Shown here: positions 35,888-45,932 of the stretch, piece by piece
Position numbering within the stretch: position 1 is the first letter of the stretch
Layout of the letters: every line of letters starts with the position of its first letter
Assembly (NCBI GenBank): GCA_947561585.1
Contig: CANNZV010002505.1
Span: forward strand, 1-64,000
Origin: Caprella mutica
Taxonomy: Eukaryota > Arthropoda > Malacostraca > Amphipoda > Caprellidae
Direction: 5' to 3'
DNA: 64,000 bases
The notes under the pieces: model-generated
What the model was told of the DNA's origin: nothing
Database searches by the model: none
What the model saw: only the letters and a program-made list of their open reading frames with translations
Translations under genes and position numbers: made by a program

Positions 35888-35998
35888 ATAAAGCTGTCAG
35901 TGTGCCGAGTCTAGACTGATCACCATAGAGCTGTCAGTGTGCTGAGTCTAGCTTGCTCACCATAAAGCTTTCAGTCTACTGAGTCTAGACTGTTCATC
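35888..35998 (+). promoter_or_regulatory. Triplicated 37-bp module just before the start codon
   Basis: Three tandem 37-bp copies at 35888-35924, 35925-35961 and 35962-35998, ending three bases before the ATG. Each has ATAAAG or ATAGAG, then a TCAGT (the arthropod initiator-like pentamer), then GAGTCTAG; copies 1 and 3 have the palindrome AGTCTAGACT. The repeat could supply several transcription starts or be a repeated 5'-leader. It has the scale of a leader sequence and no ATG intervenes before 36002. Confidence 0.55.
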
Positions 35999-36001
35999 AC
36001 A

Positions 36002-36059
36002 ATGTCCCTCAAGAACATCCCCACACTCCTCCTCATCCTTTTCTTCACCACTATTGCAG
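36002..36059 (+). CDS. Coding exon 1 of a small secreted protein (signal peptide)
   Basis: ATG in a favourable context (CACAATG) starts 19 codons, MSLKNIPTLLLILFFTTIA, plus one base, and stops at AG|GTAAGC, a strong donor. The sequence has a basic residue near the start and a long leucine-rich hydrophobic core: a signal peptide. A phase 1 intron placed within or just after a signal peptide is common in secreted-protein genes. Exon 2 at 44991 continues in phase with VLVQSAN, where a cleavage site (after SA or NG) would fall. I do not recognise the family. The coding composition (C-rich third positions) differs from the AT-rich surroundings, which supports a real exon. It is too short to be detected by length alone. 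Confidence 0.72.
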
Positions 36060-36149
36060 GTAAGCTTTGGAGAGAACTTTAGAGCTTGTTTGCATTTGGC
36101 AGAGAATTTTGAATTTGGTAAAACTTATTTGCATATGTTGTTGAACTTG

Positions 36150-36610
36150 TTTGAACATGGTTTTGAACTTGTTAGAGCTTGCTTTAACTTGTTTAAACTT
36201 GTTTGAACATGTAAAAACTGGTTTAAACTTGTTTCAACTTGTAAGAACTTGTTTCAACTTGTAAGAACTTGTTTGAATTTGTTTGAACATGTTTGGACTT
36301 GTAAGAACTGGTTTGAATTTGTTTGAACATGTTTGGACTTGTAAGAACTGGTTTGAATTTGTTTGAACATGTTTGGACTTGTAAGAACTGGTTTGAACAT
36401 GTTTGGACTTGTAAGAACTGGTTTGAATTTGTTTGAACATGTTTGGACTTTATAGAACATGTTTGGACTTGAAAGAACTTGCTTGAATTTGTTTGAACAT
36501 GTTTGGATAGGTAAGAACTAGTTCGAACAAGCAATAACTTGTTTTAGCATGTTATAGAGCTTATTTGGACATGTTAAAGCATTTTCGAACATGTTTGCAC
36601 TTGTTCGAAT
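36150..36610. repeat. 40-bp minisatellite near the intron 1 donor
   Basis: Best copies at 36210-36535: GTTTGAACATGTTTGGACTT, then GTAAGAACTGGTTTGAATTT. Starts about 90 bp after the donor of exon 1 as degenerate GAACTTG units. The unit contains TTGTAAGA, a donor-like string, in about seven copies, and the palindrome AACATGTT. Minus-strand open frames of 68-103 codons are artefacts. Confidence 0.9.
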
Positions 36611-37002
36611 CCAAGTAACACTAGAACTGTTATTCAACTTCTCTCACTCTTGTTATTCATGCCAGTGATCTGATAAGAGCTTCAATGTTATTTGTTTGCT
36701 CTTTCGAAGTGTCTTGCACTTGTGTACTTTTCACTCGCATGACTCTATGCACTTAGTGAGTGCATTTATTTGTGTTTTTGGTGCACGAAATTACTATCAG
36801 TAACTCTTCTATATTGATTGTTTCGATAAGAGAACCTTAAATAACAATTATCTGTGACATGTATGGTCAATTGACCTTTGGTGGTTACGTTGACACTTTA
36901 GCATGCAGTTTCAGTCAGAGACTCGCACGCTATTTCTAAAGCAGGCAAAATTGTGTAGCATGACTAGCCACAGTTCATTTCATTTGCCACTCATCGTTCA
37001 TA

Positions 37003-37065
37003 TTTCCCGTGAGATAACATCACATTAACTCTCTAGACTAGGTACTACTGTATCGTTCATGTGTT
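37003..37065. repeat. Single unit of a degenerate repeat also at 38640-38857
   Basis: CGTGAGATAAC, ACTCTCTAGACTAGGTACTA, CTGTATCGTTCATG. The same word order recurs three times at 38640-38857. Confidence 0.6.
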
Positions 37066-37198
37066 ATGTAACCCCTTCTGTAAACAGACGTATCGCCGAC
37101 AGAACGTCTACACATACCACCACTTTGAGAACTAACTCTAGATATTAGGACCATTATATTTCAACATGAATAAAACACATCTCGTTAAGGGAGGCTAG

Positions 37199-37765
37199 TT
37201 AAGGGAGGGGCGCGTCTAATTTTCGTATCAAATATTTTTTTCATAATATGATAAATAAACATTGATTAGTAACTGATATGAAATATTTCGTCTGAAATAA
37301 CTGTATTTTCAGAGAAAATTGAGTTTTTATTAGTCAACATAAGTTTATGCGATCATCTCATAGATGGCGTTGGTTACATTATTTCCAGAACATTCCAGAA
37401 CAATCTTCACGAACGTTTATTGAATGTCTGTTTATCTTCGGAAATAAGCTATAAATAATTGAATTTGTTATTTATATACAATATACTAACAAATAAAGTA
37501 TTTTTAGAGTTATAATTAATGCTACTACTCGCATTTATACAAAAGTTTTTGCACAACGTTTGTGGTAATACAACAAGATGGCGTCAATGACTCGTGCAAA
37601 GCTTGTGCTATTTGTCACTAGATGGCGCTTTTTCAAAATAAATAAATTTTTCTTTTCCTTAATTAGTATTATTTAGATGACCAGAGTATATAATCATACA
37701 TAATTAAATACGTTGATTTCATTAAAACACTTATTAACAAATGTTTGATTTTACCCTCCCTTTAA
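37199..37765. mobile_element. Possible TTAA-flanked MITE
   Basis: TTAAGGGAGGGG at the left and CCCTCCCTTTAA at the right form a short inverted repeat of about 11 bp bounded by TTAA, the target site of piggyBac-type elements. Inside, AGATGGCG occurs three times (37372, 37576 and 37620). No coding. The short repeat makes the call tentative. Confidence 0.35.
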
Positions 37766-38639
37766 GACACTACTATATTCCAAGAAAATTTTATTATTCC
37801 ATATGAAGTCCAAGTTGTTTGATTTGTTAATACTGTCATAGGCCTAAGTTTTAATTTTCTCTTGCCATAACACTTGTCTTTGTCAGAAGAGGCCTCCTAC
37901 ATTATTTCTCCTATAAGCTACATTTGATAAACAGTATGTATTTCTATACTGTGGCAAAAAAAAGTGAACCGGTTGAAACCCACTTTCGTTTCCTGTGGGA
38001 TTGAGTGACAGTATTTCAAACAGTTACTGAATTATGGAAATAAGGAATAAACAATTAATAACTCTGAATGGTTAAATTCACATAATATTCCCATTAAAAT
38101 CTGTAAGCCTATTGTCTATTCTCAAATCCAGAAAAGGTTCATATCGTAGACTTTCATATTTTAATTGGATTATATGCACATTTATCCCTTTAGCTTTAAC
38201 TGTTCCTTTCTATTTCCATAATTTAGAAACTGTTTATATCAATTACACAGGAAATGCAAGCGGGTATCAACTGGTATTTGTTTTTAATGTAACAAATATG
38301 AAAATACACTGTTTAGAAAAAGGACTTTAAATTTAAGGACCAGTTCTGGCTGAGAGACAATTCAGTCCTAGGCCAGATTTCGAAAAAAAACTACAAACAG
38401 TATATTACATAGCCAAGCCTATATACATATTAAACAACAAACATATGGATATATGGAAAGAAAGAACGTATTAAGAACGTATATAACTGACACTCTGATA
38501 ATTTGACTTAAGGGGAATGAAATGGGGAAATAAGTAACTAATAAAATTGGACCTCATGGAGTTGAGGAACGATGTTACTTCAGAGTCAATACTACATAGA
38601 TATTCATATTGAAATTATTCTTGGTCTTACATATATGCG

Positions 38640-38857
38640 TACAGTGAGATAACCGTCATAGTACCTTTCAAAACTAGTTATTACTGTATTGTTCATGTTT
38701 ATCGTAATACAGTACATATTTATCAGTACAGGACCTGTTTACAGAATCATGTTTATCGTGATACATGTCACGGTCCCTCTCAAGACTACATATGTATTAC
38801 AGCATCGTTCATGCTTACCATAAGATAATGGTCACGGTACCTCTCTAGAAAAAGGTA
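38640..38857. repeat. Degenerate repeat, about three units
   Basis: Diverged copies of GAGATAACCGTCATAGTACC, CTCTCAAGACTA, TACTGTATTGTTCATGTTTA. Related to the single unit at 37003-37065. Confidence 0.65.
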
Positions 38858-38860
38858 CTG

Positions 38861-39070
38861 AAGGGTCGTACACACGTAGGGTTTTTTAAGTCTTTCCACC
38901 TGACTTTTTGCTCGAGATTTTTCAATCATATAAATAAAAACGATATAATAATATTTATTTGACTAGCTAAAATCTATAATTATTATATCGTTTTTACTTA
39001 TATGATTCTAAAATCTCGAGCAAAAAGTCTGGTGGAAAGACTTAAAAAACCCTGCGTGTGTACGGCCCTT
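38861..39070. mobile_element. Foldback MITE family A, copy 2
   Basis: 210 bp with near-complementary arms of about 90 bp: AAGGGTCGTACACACG, TTTTTTAAGTCTTTCCACC, GACTTTTTGCTCGAGATTTT on the left; the right ends AAAAAACCCTGCGTGTGTAC GGCCCTT. Better preserved than copy 1 at 10371. Confidence 0.9.
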
Positions 39071-39124
39071 AAGACATTGCGTGTAATTTCTGCAAGAACT
39101 GTCTCAGAGTTACATTTTGAACAC

Positions 39125-39136
39125 TGCGCATGCGCA
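39125..39136. promoter_or_regulatory. TGCGCATGCGCA palindrome (NRF-1/EWG-type site)
   Basis: A perfect 12-bp palindrome that fits the NRF-1 consensus YGCGCAYGCGCR. It is conspicuous because CpG and GC are scarce here. It lies in intron 1, 55 bp after the family A MITE. Insect EWG is the NRF-1 relative; binding is an inference. Confidence 0.5.
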
Positions 39137-40818
39137 TCCTCTAGAACATCGAAACTGATAAGCATACTACAGTAATTGTCTAACCTACTTTCTAATGTTC
39201 GTAAGGCATATTCCTTTTGAAAATAATGTTAATTGAGTATTTATAGTAAGACTTAGTAGAGACAAAAGCTATGAAGATATAAATAATAGATCTTTGTGGC
39301 TATTGCCATGCCATCAATAAGTCCAGTCTATGACGTCACTTATAGATATAGGTTTTTATTTTAACTACTATTCGATTTGCTATTCGCTCACTGATTGCTC
39401 TTCAAAATATTTGTAATAGAAACGCATCCATCGAGTCAGGGCAATTTAAATGCATGTAATAACTATCGCATAAATACCAATCAATATAATTCTGTGCTTG
39501 GGCTGAAAGGAAATATGTTGCTATTAATATAGGAGCTAAATATAAATTCCTTATATATTTTCTCTAGTATAATTCGGGGACAAAATTGACTAAAAAATTA
39601 GAGGACTCAATGACGAAGTTGGAAACCAATTTGAAAGCAATAAAAGTCTTCTCAGAACTTCGGCCAAAACTTCATTCGATTCATTGGGATTTCTGGTTCT
39701 ATATTTGACGATAAAATATCGAGTCCTTAAAGTTTTAATTTGGAAACGTATTATGGCAATAAGTTGTGTTTCAATGAAACTGTTTATTTATTCATTCTTG
39801 TAAAGCGAGTTCTTGAATTGTTAGCTTGGATTTATTTATTTGGAATCAATGCACTAATGAAAACTTACGGTTAAAATTGATGTTAATGATTTAACATACT
39901 CATATAGTATACATTTGTCACTATCGAAGGTACCAGGTACCCTCCACCGGACCGCTTACCTAACCTTGAAGAATACTAGTTTTGGGCTGCATTTTTCCCA
40001 CAAAAGTTTTTCGGCACGATTTTTTTTTGTCCCGTCACTTATAATTATATTAGAGTAAACTAACTGCGTTACGTTTGGTATGATTATTTTTGTCTCTCTT
40101 TTTGGCTGAAAGTTAATTACGGGCCATGAAACAATGGGGAAAAGTTAAAATTACATAATGACTATGAGGAGTATTATATTATTATAAAAACTAAGGAAGA
40201 TGAAAATAATTCGTAACTCCTACTATTATATAGGACTGTAACTTGATATTTAGTGGCAACTCAATTTTTATTTATTTCACTCAGTAATTCCACCTATTTT
40301 CGTTAAAATATTTGGAATCTGATATGTCACATACCTACATGGTTCAATTGAATTTTAAAACAATAGTTAGGAATTTCAGTAATTCTCTTATATGAAATAT
40401 TTAACTAAAGCAAACATTTCTTATGATTTTAGAGCATAAACGTGACATGTCGGGCATTTTACAGCATAGAATAATCACAAGTTTTCACAGAATAAACGTG
40501 ACAAGTAAGACATTTTTCACCGAAGAATAATGACAAGTGTTAAAGTCTGCTATCTACAATTCCTCACTCCGAGGGTTGCAAATTGAGCTCATTTTTCCCT
40601 CTGAAGTTTCCTTAGTATTGGAGGGAGTTTTTGGCTCGCATTTTCTTTGATTGTGGTTCGCGTAGAGAAAGAGGATCCTTGGAGGTTTCAGACGATTTGA
40701 AGCTACTTTAAATTCTTCCAAGGCGTAAATTGGGGATGGAATTTCGAAAATAAATCGACTAGCATGTGAGTATTGTACGGCGTGGACCGATCATTTAGAA
40801 ATTCCATCAAACTCTGAC

Positions 40819-41143
40819 TAGGGAGATTTTCGAGCTACCGCATTGTTAGATATTTTCGATCATATAACAAGAAAGTTTAAACTAATCATTACTAAATTGT
40901 ATTATACACCTATCACTAGGGTTGTGACAGTATGCGTTTAAGATCATAGATCCTGAAAATATAATAGACGGATTGAATTGAAGACTATGAAATCGTTCTA
41001 AACCAGTGGTATATAGTATTCGATACCATTTCATTTCGTCTATGATTTTCGTAAGATCTATGATTTTAAGTGCATATTGTCACAACCCTACTTATCACAT
41101 TATCGAAAATGTAGAGCCTTCCAATAACTCAGAACTAACCCTA
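40819..41143. mobile_element. MITE family B, copy 4, interrupted by a family C element
   Basis: Left arm TAGGGAGATTTTCGAGCTAC, TTTTCGATCATATAAC; right arm TTATCGAAAATGTAGAGCC and CAGAACTAACCCTA. The halves are separated by a complete family C MITE at 40917-41090. Confidence 0.75.
40917..41090. mobile_element. MITE family C, copy 3, nested in a family B MITE
   Basis: TAGGGTTGTGACAGTATGCG at the left and GCATATTGTCACAACCCTA at the right. TATCAC occurs on both sides (40911-40916 and 41093-41098), consistent with a target-site duplication. The nesting shows that C inserted after B. Confidence 0.85.
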
Positions 41144-41740
41144 TTTCTGACCAAATATTAAAAAGGAGATATTTAAATAACTCCCTTTAAAATACAGAAA
41201 AATATAACTAACTTGGACGTTTAATCATGAAAATTAAAATGGCTGAATGTCACATGGTTGAATATGATCGAATAAAGTGGTACCAGTAGACAAATTATTA
41301 TCACGGATAACCAGTTTTAAAATAATGCTTAGCTGTATTTTATTATGAATTGTGACCGGCTCGTATTTTAGAATGGAATTGCATTTTGTTGATCGTTTTT
41401 TTTTAGAAAAAAATCACTTAGATGTTATTTCGATCTTATCTGAAACTTATGCAATTTAAATAAATCGGACTATGGAATGACGTTACTTAAATAGATGATT
41501 TACCGATGATTAATTCCTGTCTTGGCAGACACATTGTTATTACCCCAATAATTGAGAGCTAAGAGAGCAGAGTGAATTTCTTTCTCTCGACCCAATCTAA
41601 AAATTATAATCGTGATTCGACAAAATCCAATCATAGATTAATATTTATTTTGAACACGTCTTTTGTGTCTCTATCCGATGAAAAAAATTCATGACGGTGA
41701 AACTACGCTTTTTTAGGATAAATACCATCAATATTTACAG

Positions 41741-41990
41741 TACAGTATTGGTTTCTTCATAACTCAGAGCCACTTCATAACTCAGGGACACTGACAGTTT
41801 TCTATGATTTAAATCTTGGAGACAACTAAGGTCTTTGAGGGTTAACTAGGACGAAATTTTTCACGTATATCGTTTTCTATAATTTAAACATAGAAAATAC
41901 TTCATAACACAAGTGCATTTCATAACTCAGGTCCTTCATTACTCGAGTGCTTCGTAACGAAGAACTTCAAAACCCTGGAGTTTTACTGTA
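41741..41990. mobile_element. MITE family D, copy 1 (pogo-like ends)
   Basis: Begins TACAGTATTGG and ends GGAGTTTTACTGTA. The interior has several copies of CTTCATAACTCAG, as in the copies at 48949-49222 and 63421-63560. TACAGTGAAACTCC-type termini resemble pogo/Tigger MITEs. Confidence 0.8.
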
Positions 41991-42014
41991 TTTTTAACAA
42001 CAATACACGATCTG

Positions 42015-42051
42015 CCGAATATAAAGTCCCTGACTGGGAATTTATATTCGG
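42015..42051. other. 16-bp-stem inverted repeat
   Basis: CCGAATATAAAGTCCC and GGGAATTTATATTCGG flank TGACT. One mismatch in 16 pairs. Could form a strong hairpin in RNA or a cruciform in DNA; no family recognised. Confidence 0.8.
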
Positions 42052-42107
42052 ACTGTCGCTCAATTGGCGACAAGTGAAATCACTGTGTTTGTTTTAGCAG
42101 CTCTCGT

Positions 42108-42180
42108 TGTAACTGAGAGCAAATTGAGAGAACATTGTAACTGAGAGCAAATTGAGAGAACATTGTGACTGAGAGCAATG
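42108..42180. repeat. 28-bp repeat, two and a half copies
   Basis: TGTAACTGAGAGCAAATTGA then GAGAACAT. A 76-codon frame starting in it at 42165 is not supported as a gene. Confidence 0.85.
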
Positions 42181-43914
42181 AACATTGTGACTGCAGGTGT
42201 GAGCAAATAATTAAACAGTGTAAACATCGGCCACTGGATTGGAGCCGAGTGAGAGGAATATTATATTATTTACTTGCCTATGAAAGAGTTCCTACAACTA
42301 CTAAATGTGATTTAAATAAGGGATTCAAGATTGTTATAGGCTATGATAAAAATTACATAAAAATAGTTGCTAATTGGTTTTCATACTCAGTTTGAGTAAC
42401 TAAATATGATAGTTAGATCGATAAAGGGTTATTACTCGGTTGTGAAGAGTTATTTTTAAATTATAACATTTTGAGATTTTCATCCTGTATTTAATTTTCA
42501 TCTGTTAAATGTCACTTTGTTGCTATGAGATGAATTAGTTTTTCATTTACTTTTCATTATAATTGTTGATGTGATATTAAATCAAGAAAACAATAATGGA
42601 ACAGTTACGTAATAAATTATGAAATTAAATTCTTCATAAATTGTAAACTAAATTTGAAGTTAAAATTAAAGAATGGTGAAGTTTGATTATAAATTCACAT
42701 GTTTGATGAATTAAAACATTTCAATCTCCGTCATTGAAATCATAGTAAATTTATCATTCTGTCATGACGTCATTTTACAGGAGTCTCGTGATTGGTCATC
42801 AGTCAAGACATGCAAATTTAAGCCTTAATCACTCCTACAATAAAGGCTATATTAGTAGAATATTCAATTGCGTAACAATTAAGTGCTTCTGATAGATAAC
42901 TCGTATGTTTCTGATTACATTTGATTTAATACGTTTCAAGTATAACATTTATGCCTTCATTCATTGAAGCATTGGGACTTAATTATTTGTCGTAATTTAA
43001 CGGTTAAATGATACGGTGAAATATTAGTTACTTAATGGTTTATATACATGAACTAAGAACATAAAAAGAACTTACTAGTCAATTTAATTGCCATGTCTTA
43101 AAATAGTTACTAGGAACAGGTTAAAATAGGTGCGTACTTTAAAAGCATGTATCTGTGTTTTGATTCACGTTTTGCATGATAGATGTAATTTATTGATATA
43201 ATCATAGCTTTTATATCGAAAGTTATATATTCCTTATACTCACAAGTAAGTTATTATTTAAAGTTTTGCAATGATTAAATTTGACGAGTAATTAAGTTTA
43301 ATTTGTAATGTTTATTTAAGAATGTTCTGCCACAATGGCTCAAAAAATTCAGCATCTGGTCTTAAAGAATATTTGAAAAAGATTTATTAACAATTTAAGA
43401 TAGCACATATGCTAACAGTTTTCTGTTTTCCCTAATATCTATTAAATTTAATTAGCTTGACGTGTGTTTTCTAAGCACATCCTTTTTAAATTACTTTATA
43501 TCTTGCATGTCATTCCTTTAAATTTATCGACCTTTTTTGACTTTGTTCCTACATAAATACCAAATATTTTTGTTTTTAAAAGTTAAAGATATTTACGTAT
43601 CGCCGTAAATCACGTAAATTAGAAAATTAATTGTTATGTGGTGACGTGTAAATCTTAGTTTGGTACAGCGGTACCCGCTAAACACACATCAGTCCATACG
43701 CTTTCATGGAGAGCACATACTCGGGCGAGAAACACGCCCTCTCTTCCACCCAATCATAGCTCTGCTCTCTCAGTTGCCAATGTCTTATATACCTATGTAT
43801 TTACTTCTTCTTTCATGCTCCATATTTTTACTTGAAAATTGGAACACATTGGTTAAGTTTAAATAACAACTTTATGTCAAACCTTCCGATACCTTCTGAA
43901 CGTCAAACTTATTA

Positions 43915-44972
43915 TGGTTAACAGTTTTCTGGTTTTCCTAACATCTAATAACAGTTTTCTCTTTACCCTAACATTTATTAACAGTTTTCTCTTTTCCCTT
44001 ACATTTATTAACAGTCTTCACTTTTCCCTAACAACTATTAACAGTTTTCTCTTTCCCTAACATCTATTAACAGTTTTCTCTTTCCCTAACAACTGTTAAC
44101 AGTTTTCTCTTTTCCCTAACAACTATTAACAGTTTTCTCTTTCCCTAACAACTGTTAACAGTTTTCTCTTTCCCTAACTACTATTAACAGTTTTCTCTTT
44201 CCCTAACAACTGTTAACAGTTTTCTCTTTCCCTAACAACTGTTAACAGTTTTCTCTTTCCCTAACAACTGTTAACAGTTTTCTCTTTCCCTAACAACTGT
44301 TAACAGTTTTCTCTTTTCCCTAACAACTGTTAACAGTTTTCTCTTTCCCTAACAACTGTTAACAGTTTTCTCTTTCCCTAACAACTGTTAACAGTTTTCT
44401 CTTTTCCCTAACAACTGTTAACAGTTTTCTCTTTCCCTAACAACTGTTAACAGTTTTCTCTTTCCCTAACAACTGTTAACAGTTTTCTCTTTCCCTAACA
44501 ACTGTTAACAGTTTTCTCTTTCCCTAACAACTGTTAACAGTTTTCTCTTTTCCCTAACAACTGTTAACAGTTTTCTCTTTCCCTAACAACTGTTAACAGT
44601 TTTCTCTTTCCCTAACAACTATTAACAGTTTTCTCTTTTTCCTAACATCTATTAACAGTTTTCTCTTCTCCCTAACAACTATTAACAGTTTTCTCTTCTC
44701 CCTAACAACTATTAACAGTTTTCTCTTTCCCTGACTACTATTAACAGTTTTCTCTTTCCCTAACAACTGTTAACAGTTTTCTCTTTCCCTAACTACTATT
44801 AACAGTTTTCTCTTTTCCCTAACAACTGTTAACAGTTTTCTCTTTCCCTAACAACTGTTAACAGTTTTCTCTTTTCCCTAACATCTATTAACAGTTTTCT
44901 ATTTCCCTAACAACTATTAACAGTTTTCTCTTTACCCTAACATCTATTAACAGTTTTCTCTTCTCCCTAACG
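43915..44972 (+). repeat. 29-30-bp minisatellite abutting the exon 2 splice acceptor
   Basis: About 36 copies of CTAACAACTGTTAACAG plus TTTTCTCTTTCC. Each unit holds a perfect 14-bp palindrome, AACTGTTAACAGTT, and three acceptor-like ingredients in order: CTAAC (branchpoint-like), a pyrimidine tract, and AACAG. The array stops 18 bp before exon 2, and its last CTAAC is the best branchpoint candidate for the real acceptor. Early copies (43915-44080) and late ones (44630-44970) carry TCTATTAACAG; the centre is homogeneous. It may have grown from the acceptor's own pyrimidine tract. Confidence 0.95.
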
Positions 44973-44990
44973 CTCCTCTGGACATTGCAG

Positions 44991-45047
44991 TGTTGGTTCA
45001 ATCTGCCAATGGTGCTGTGACAGACATACTTACACCCTTCATGAAAG
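44991..45047 (+). CDS. Coding exon 2 of the small secreted protein
   Basis: A 57-nt exon between CATTGCAG and AAAG|GTGAGT. Read in the phase left by exon 1 it gives VLVQSANGAVTDILTPFMK and one extra base, with no stop. Length divisible by three and phase 1 on both sides make it a symmetric exon. The first residues complete the signal peptide and the rest begins the mature chain. Read-through past the donor would add about 20 codons before TGA at 45108. No family is recognised. Confidence 0.65.
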
Positions 45048-45331
45048 GTGAGTCTGTAAACAACGTTATTATGACAATTATTTTTATCATATTGTTCAAA
45101 TGATTACAACTTCAAAGTGATAAAAATAGTCTATGATTGTCAAATTCCAAAATGAACTGTATTTTGCAACGTAAACAAAATTATTTGTTGATCGTTTCAT
45201 GAATTCTTAAGATTTGTCTTATGGATTCCACATGTACTAAACATTTCTAATTAACCGAATAATATATCAATTACAATTCAATGCAGCAATATCTTTACTT
45301 TTACCTTTTAATATTTTCCTGCAAGTCATAG

Positions 45332-45357
45332 TGGACGAGTTAAATACAAATATCTAA
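45332..45357 (+). CDS. Candidate terminal exon a (tentative)
   Basis: After CAAGTCATAG, the phase 1 continuation reads VDELNTNI and then TAA. It lies in the first of two diverged tandem copies of about 118 bp (45260-45377 and 45378-45490); the second holds candidate b at the corresponding place. Such a short open stretch arises easily by chance, and the acceptor is only moderate. Confidence 0.15.
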
Positions 45358-45450
45358 ATATTTGCACTTTTTAACTCTAATTCACTAATATTGACTATTA
45401 ACCAACAAATATCTTTACATTTAAACCTAAATCTTCTCTCCGAATCACAG

Positions 45451-45482
45451 TTGACCTGTTGGTAACTCAACGACAAATCTAA
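45451..45482 (+). CDS. Candidate terminal exon b (tentative)
   Basis: After TCTCTCCGAATCACAG, the phase 1 continuation reads VDLLVTQRQI and then TAA. It corresponds to candidate a in the duplicated block (CATAG|TGGAC against CACAG|TTGAC). It would give a protein of about 48 residues. Not more than a possibility. Confidence 0.18.
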
Positions 45483-45589
45483 TTTATTTATGGTGAAGAT
45501 TTCTCAGGTGCCTGTAATGCATTAGCGATCCTTTTTTCCACTTCAGTGCCATTAATCTTCAGTGCAAATGGACGGCAAAGTTAGATATG

Positions 45590-45925
45590 CTGAGAAAAAC
45601 AACGGATGTAATTGTTGAGGGGAAACATTCTGGAACTCCGTAGTCATGTTAGAAACCTGGGAATTGAAGTGTAAAATCACTGACTTTAACATGAGGAGAG
45701 AGACATTAACCTGGGAATTGGAGTGTAAAATAACTAGATTTAATATGAGCATATTCTCCTCCACTTTCTAGTCATGTTTAGAAACCTGGGAGTTGGAGTT
45801 TGAATTCACAGAATTTAATTGGAGAGGAGACATATTCTCCACACCGTAATAATGCTCCGTAAGCTAGAAATTGGAGTGCAAAATAACTTAATTTACTATG
45901 AGGGTAGTTATATTTTCTCTGATTT
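45590..45925. repeat. Degenerate repeat, about four units
   Basis: Recurrent ACCTGGGAATTGGAGTGTAA, AATAACTAGATTTAATATGA, GGAGAGGAGACATATTCTCC in diverged copies of about 75-110 bp. It explains two minus-strand open frames of 66-70 codons. Confidence 0.7.
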
Positions 45926-45932
45926 GTAGCCA

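Larger units (their letters stand above)
36060..44990 (+). other. Intron 1 of the secreted-protein gene, 8.9 kb
   Basis: Begins GTAAGC and ends CATTGCAG. It contains a 40-bp array near the donor, a possible TTAA-flanked element, MITEs of families A, B, C and D, an NRF-1-type palindrome, a 28-bp repeat, and a 1-kb pyrimidine-rich array that runs to within 20 bp of the acceptor. The CTAAC at 44967-44971 lies 20 nt before the acceptor AG and is a good branchpoint candidate. Intervals not listed separately (36610-37000, 39140-40815, 42180-43910) show no exon that I can support. Confidence 0.6.

Noticed and set aside
38112..38330. 72-codon frame with hydrophobic stretch
   Set aside because: Starts with TTG rather than ATG, AT-rich codon usage, no splice sites or recognisable domain; lies inside intron 1.
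42165..42395. 76-codon frame with several cysteines near the start
   Set aside because: Starts with GTG inside a 28-bp tandem repeat and shows no further domain.
36002..45047. Odorant-binding protein or antimicrobial peptide identity for the small gene
   Set aside because: Signal peptide and exon plan fit many families; no diagnostic cysteine pattern is visible in the two supported exons.
45507..45577. Further acceptor-like TTTCTCAG followed by an open stretch of about 23 codons in phase with exon 2
   Set aside because: Poor pyrimidine tract, and the peptide shows no support beyond being open.
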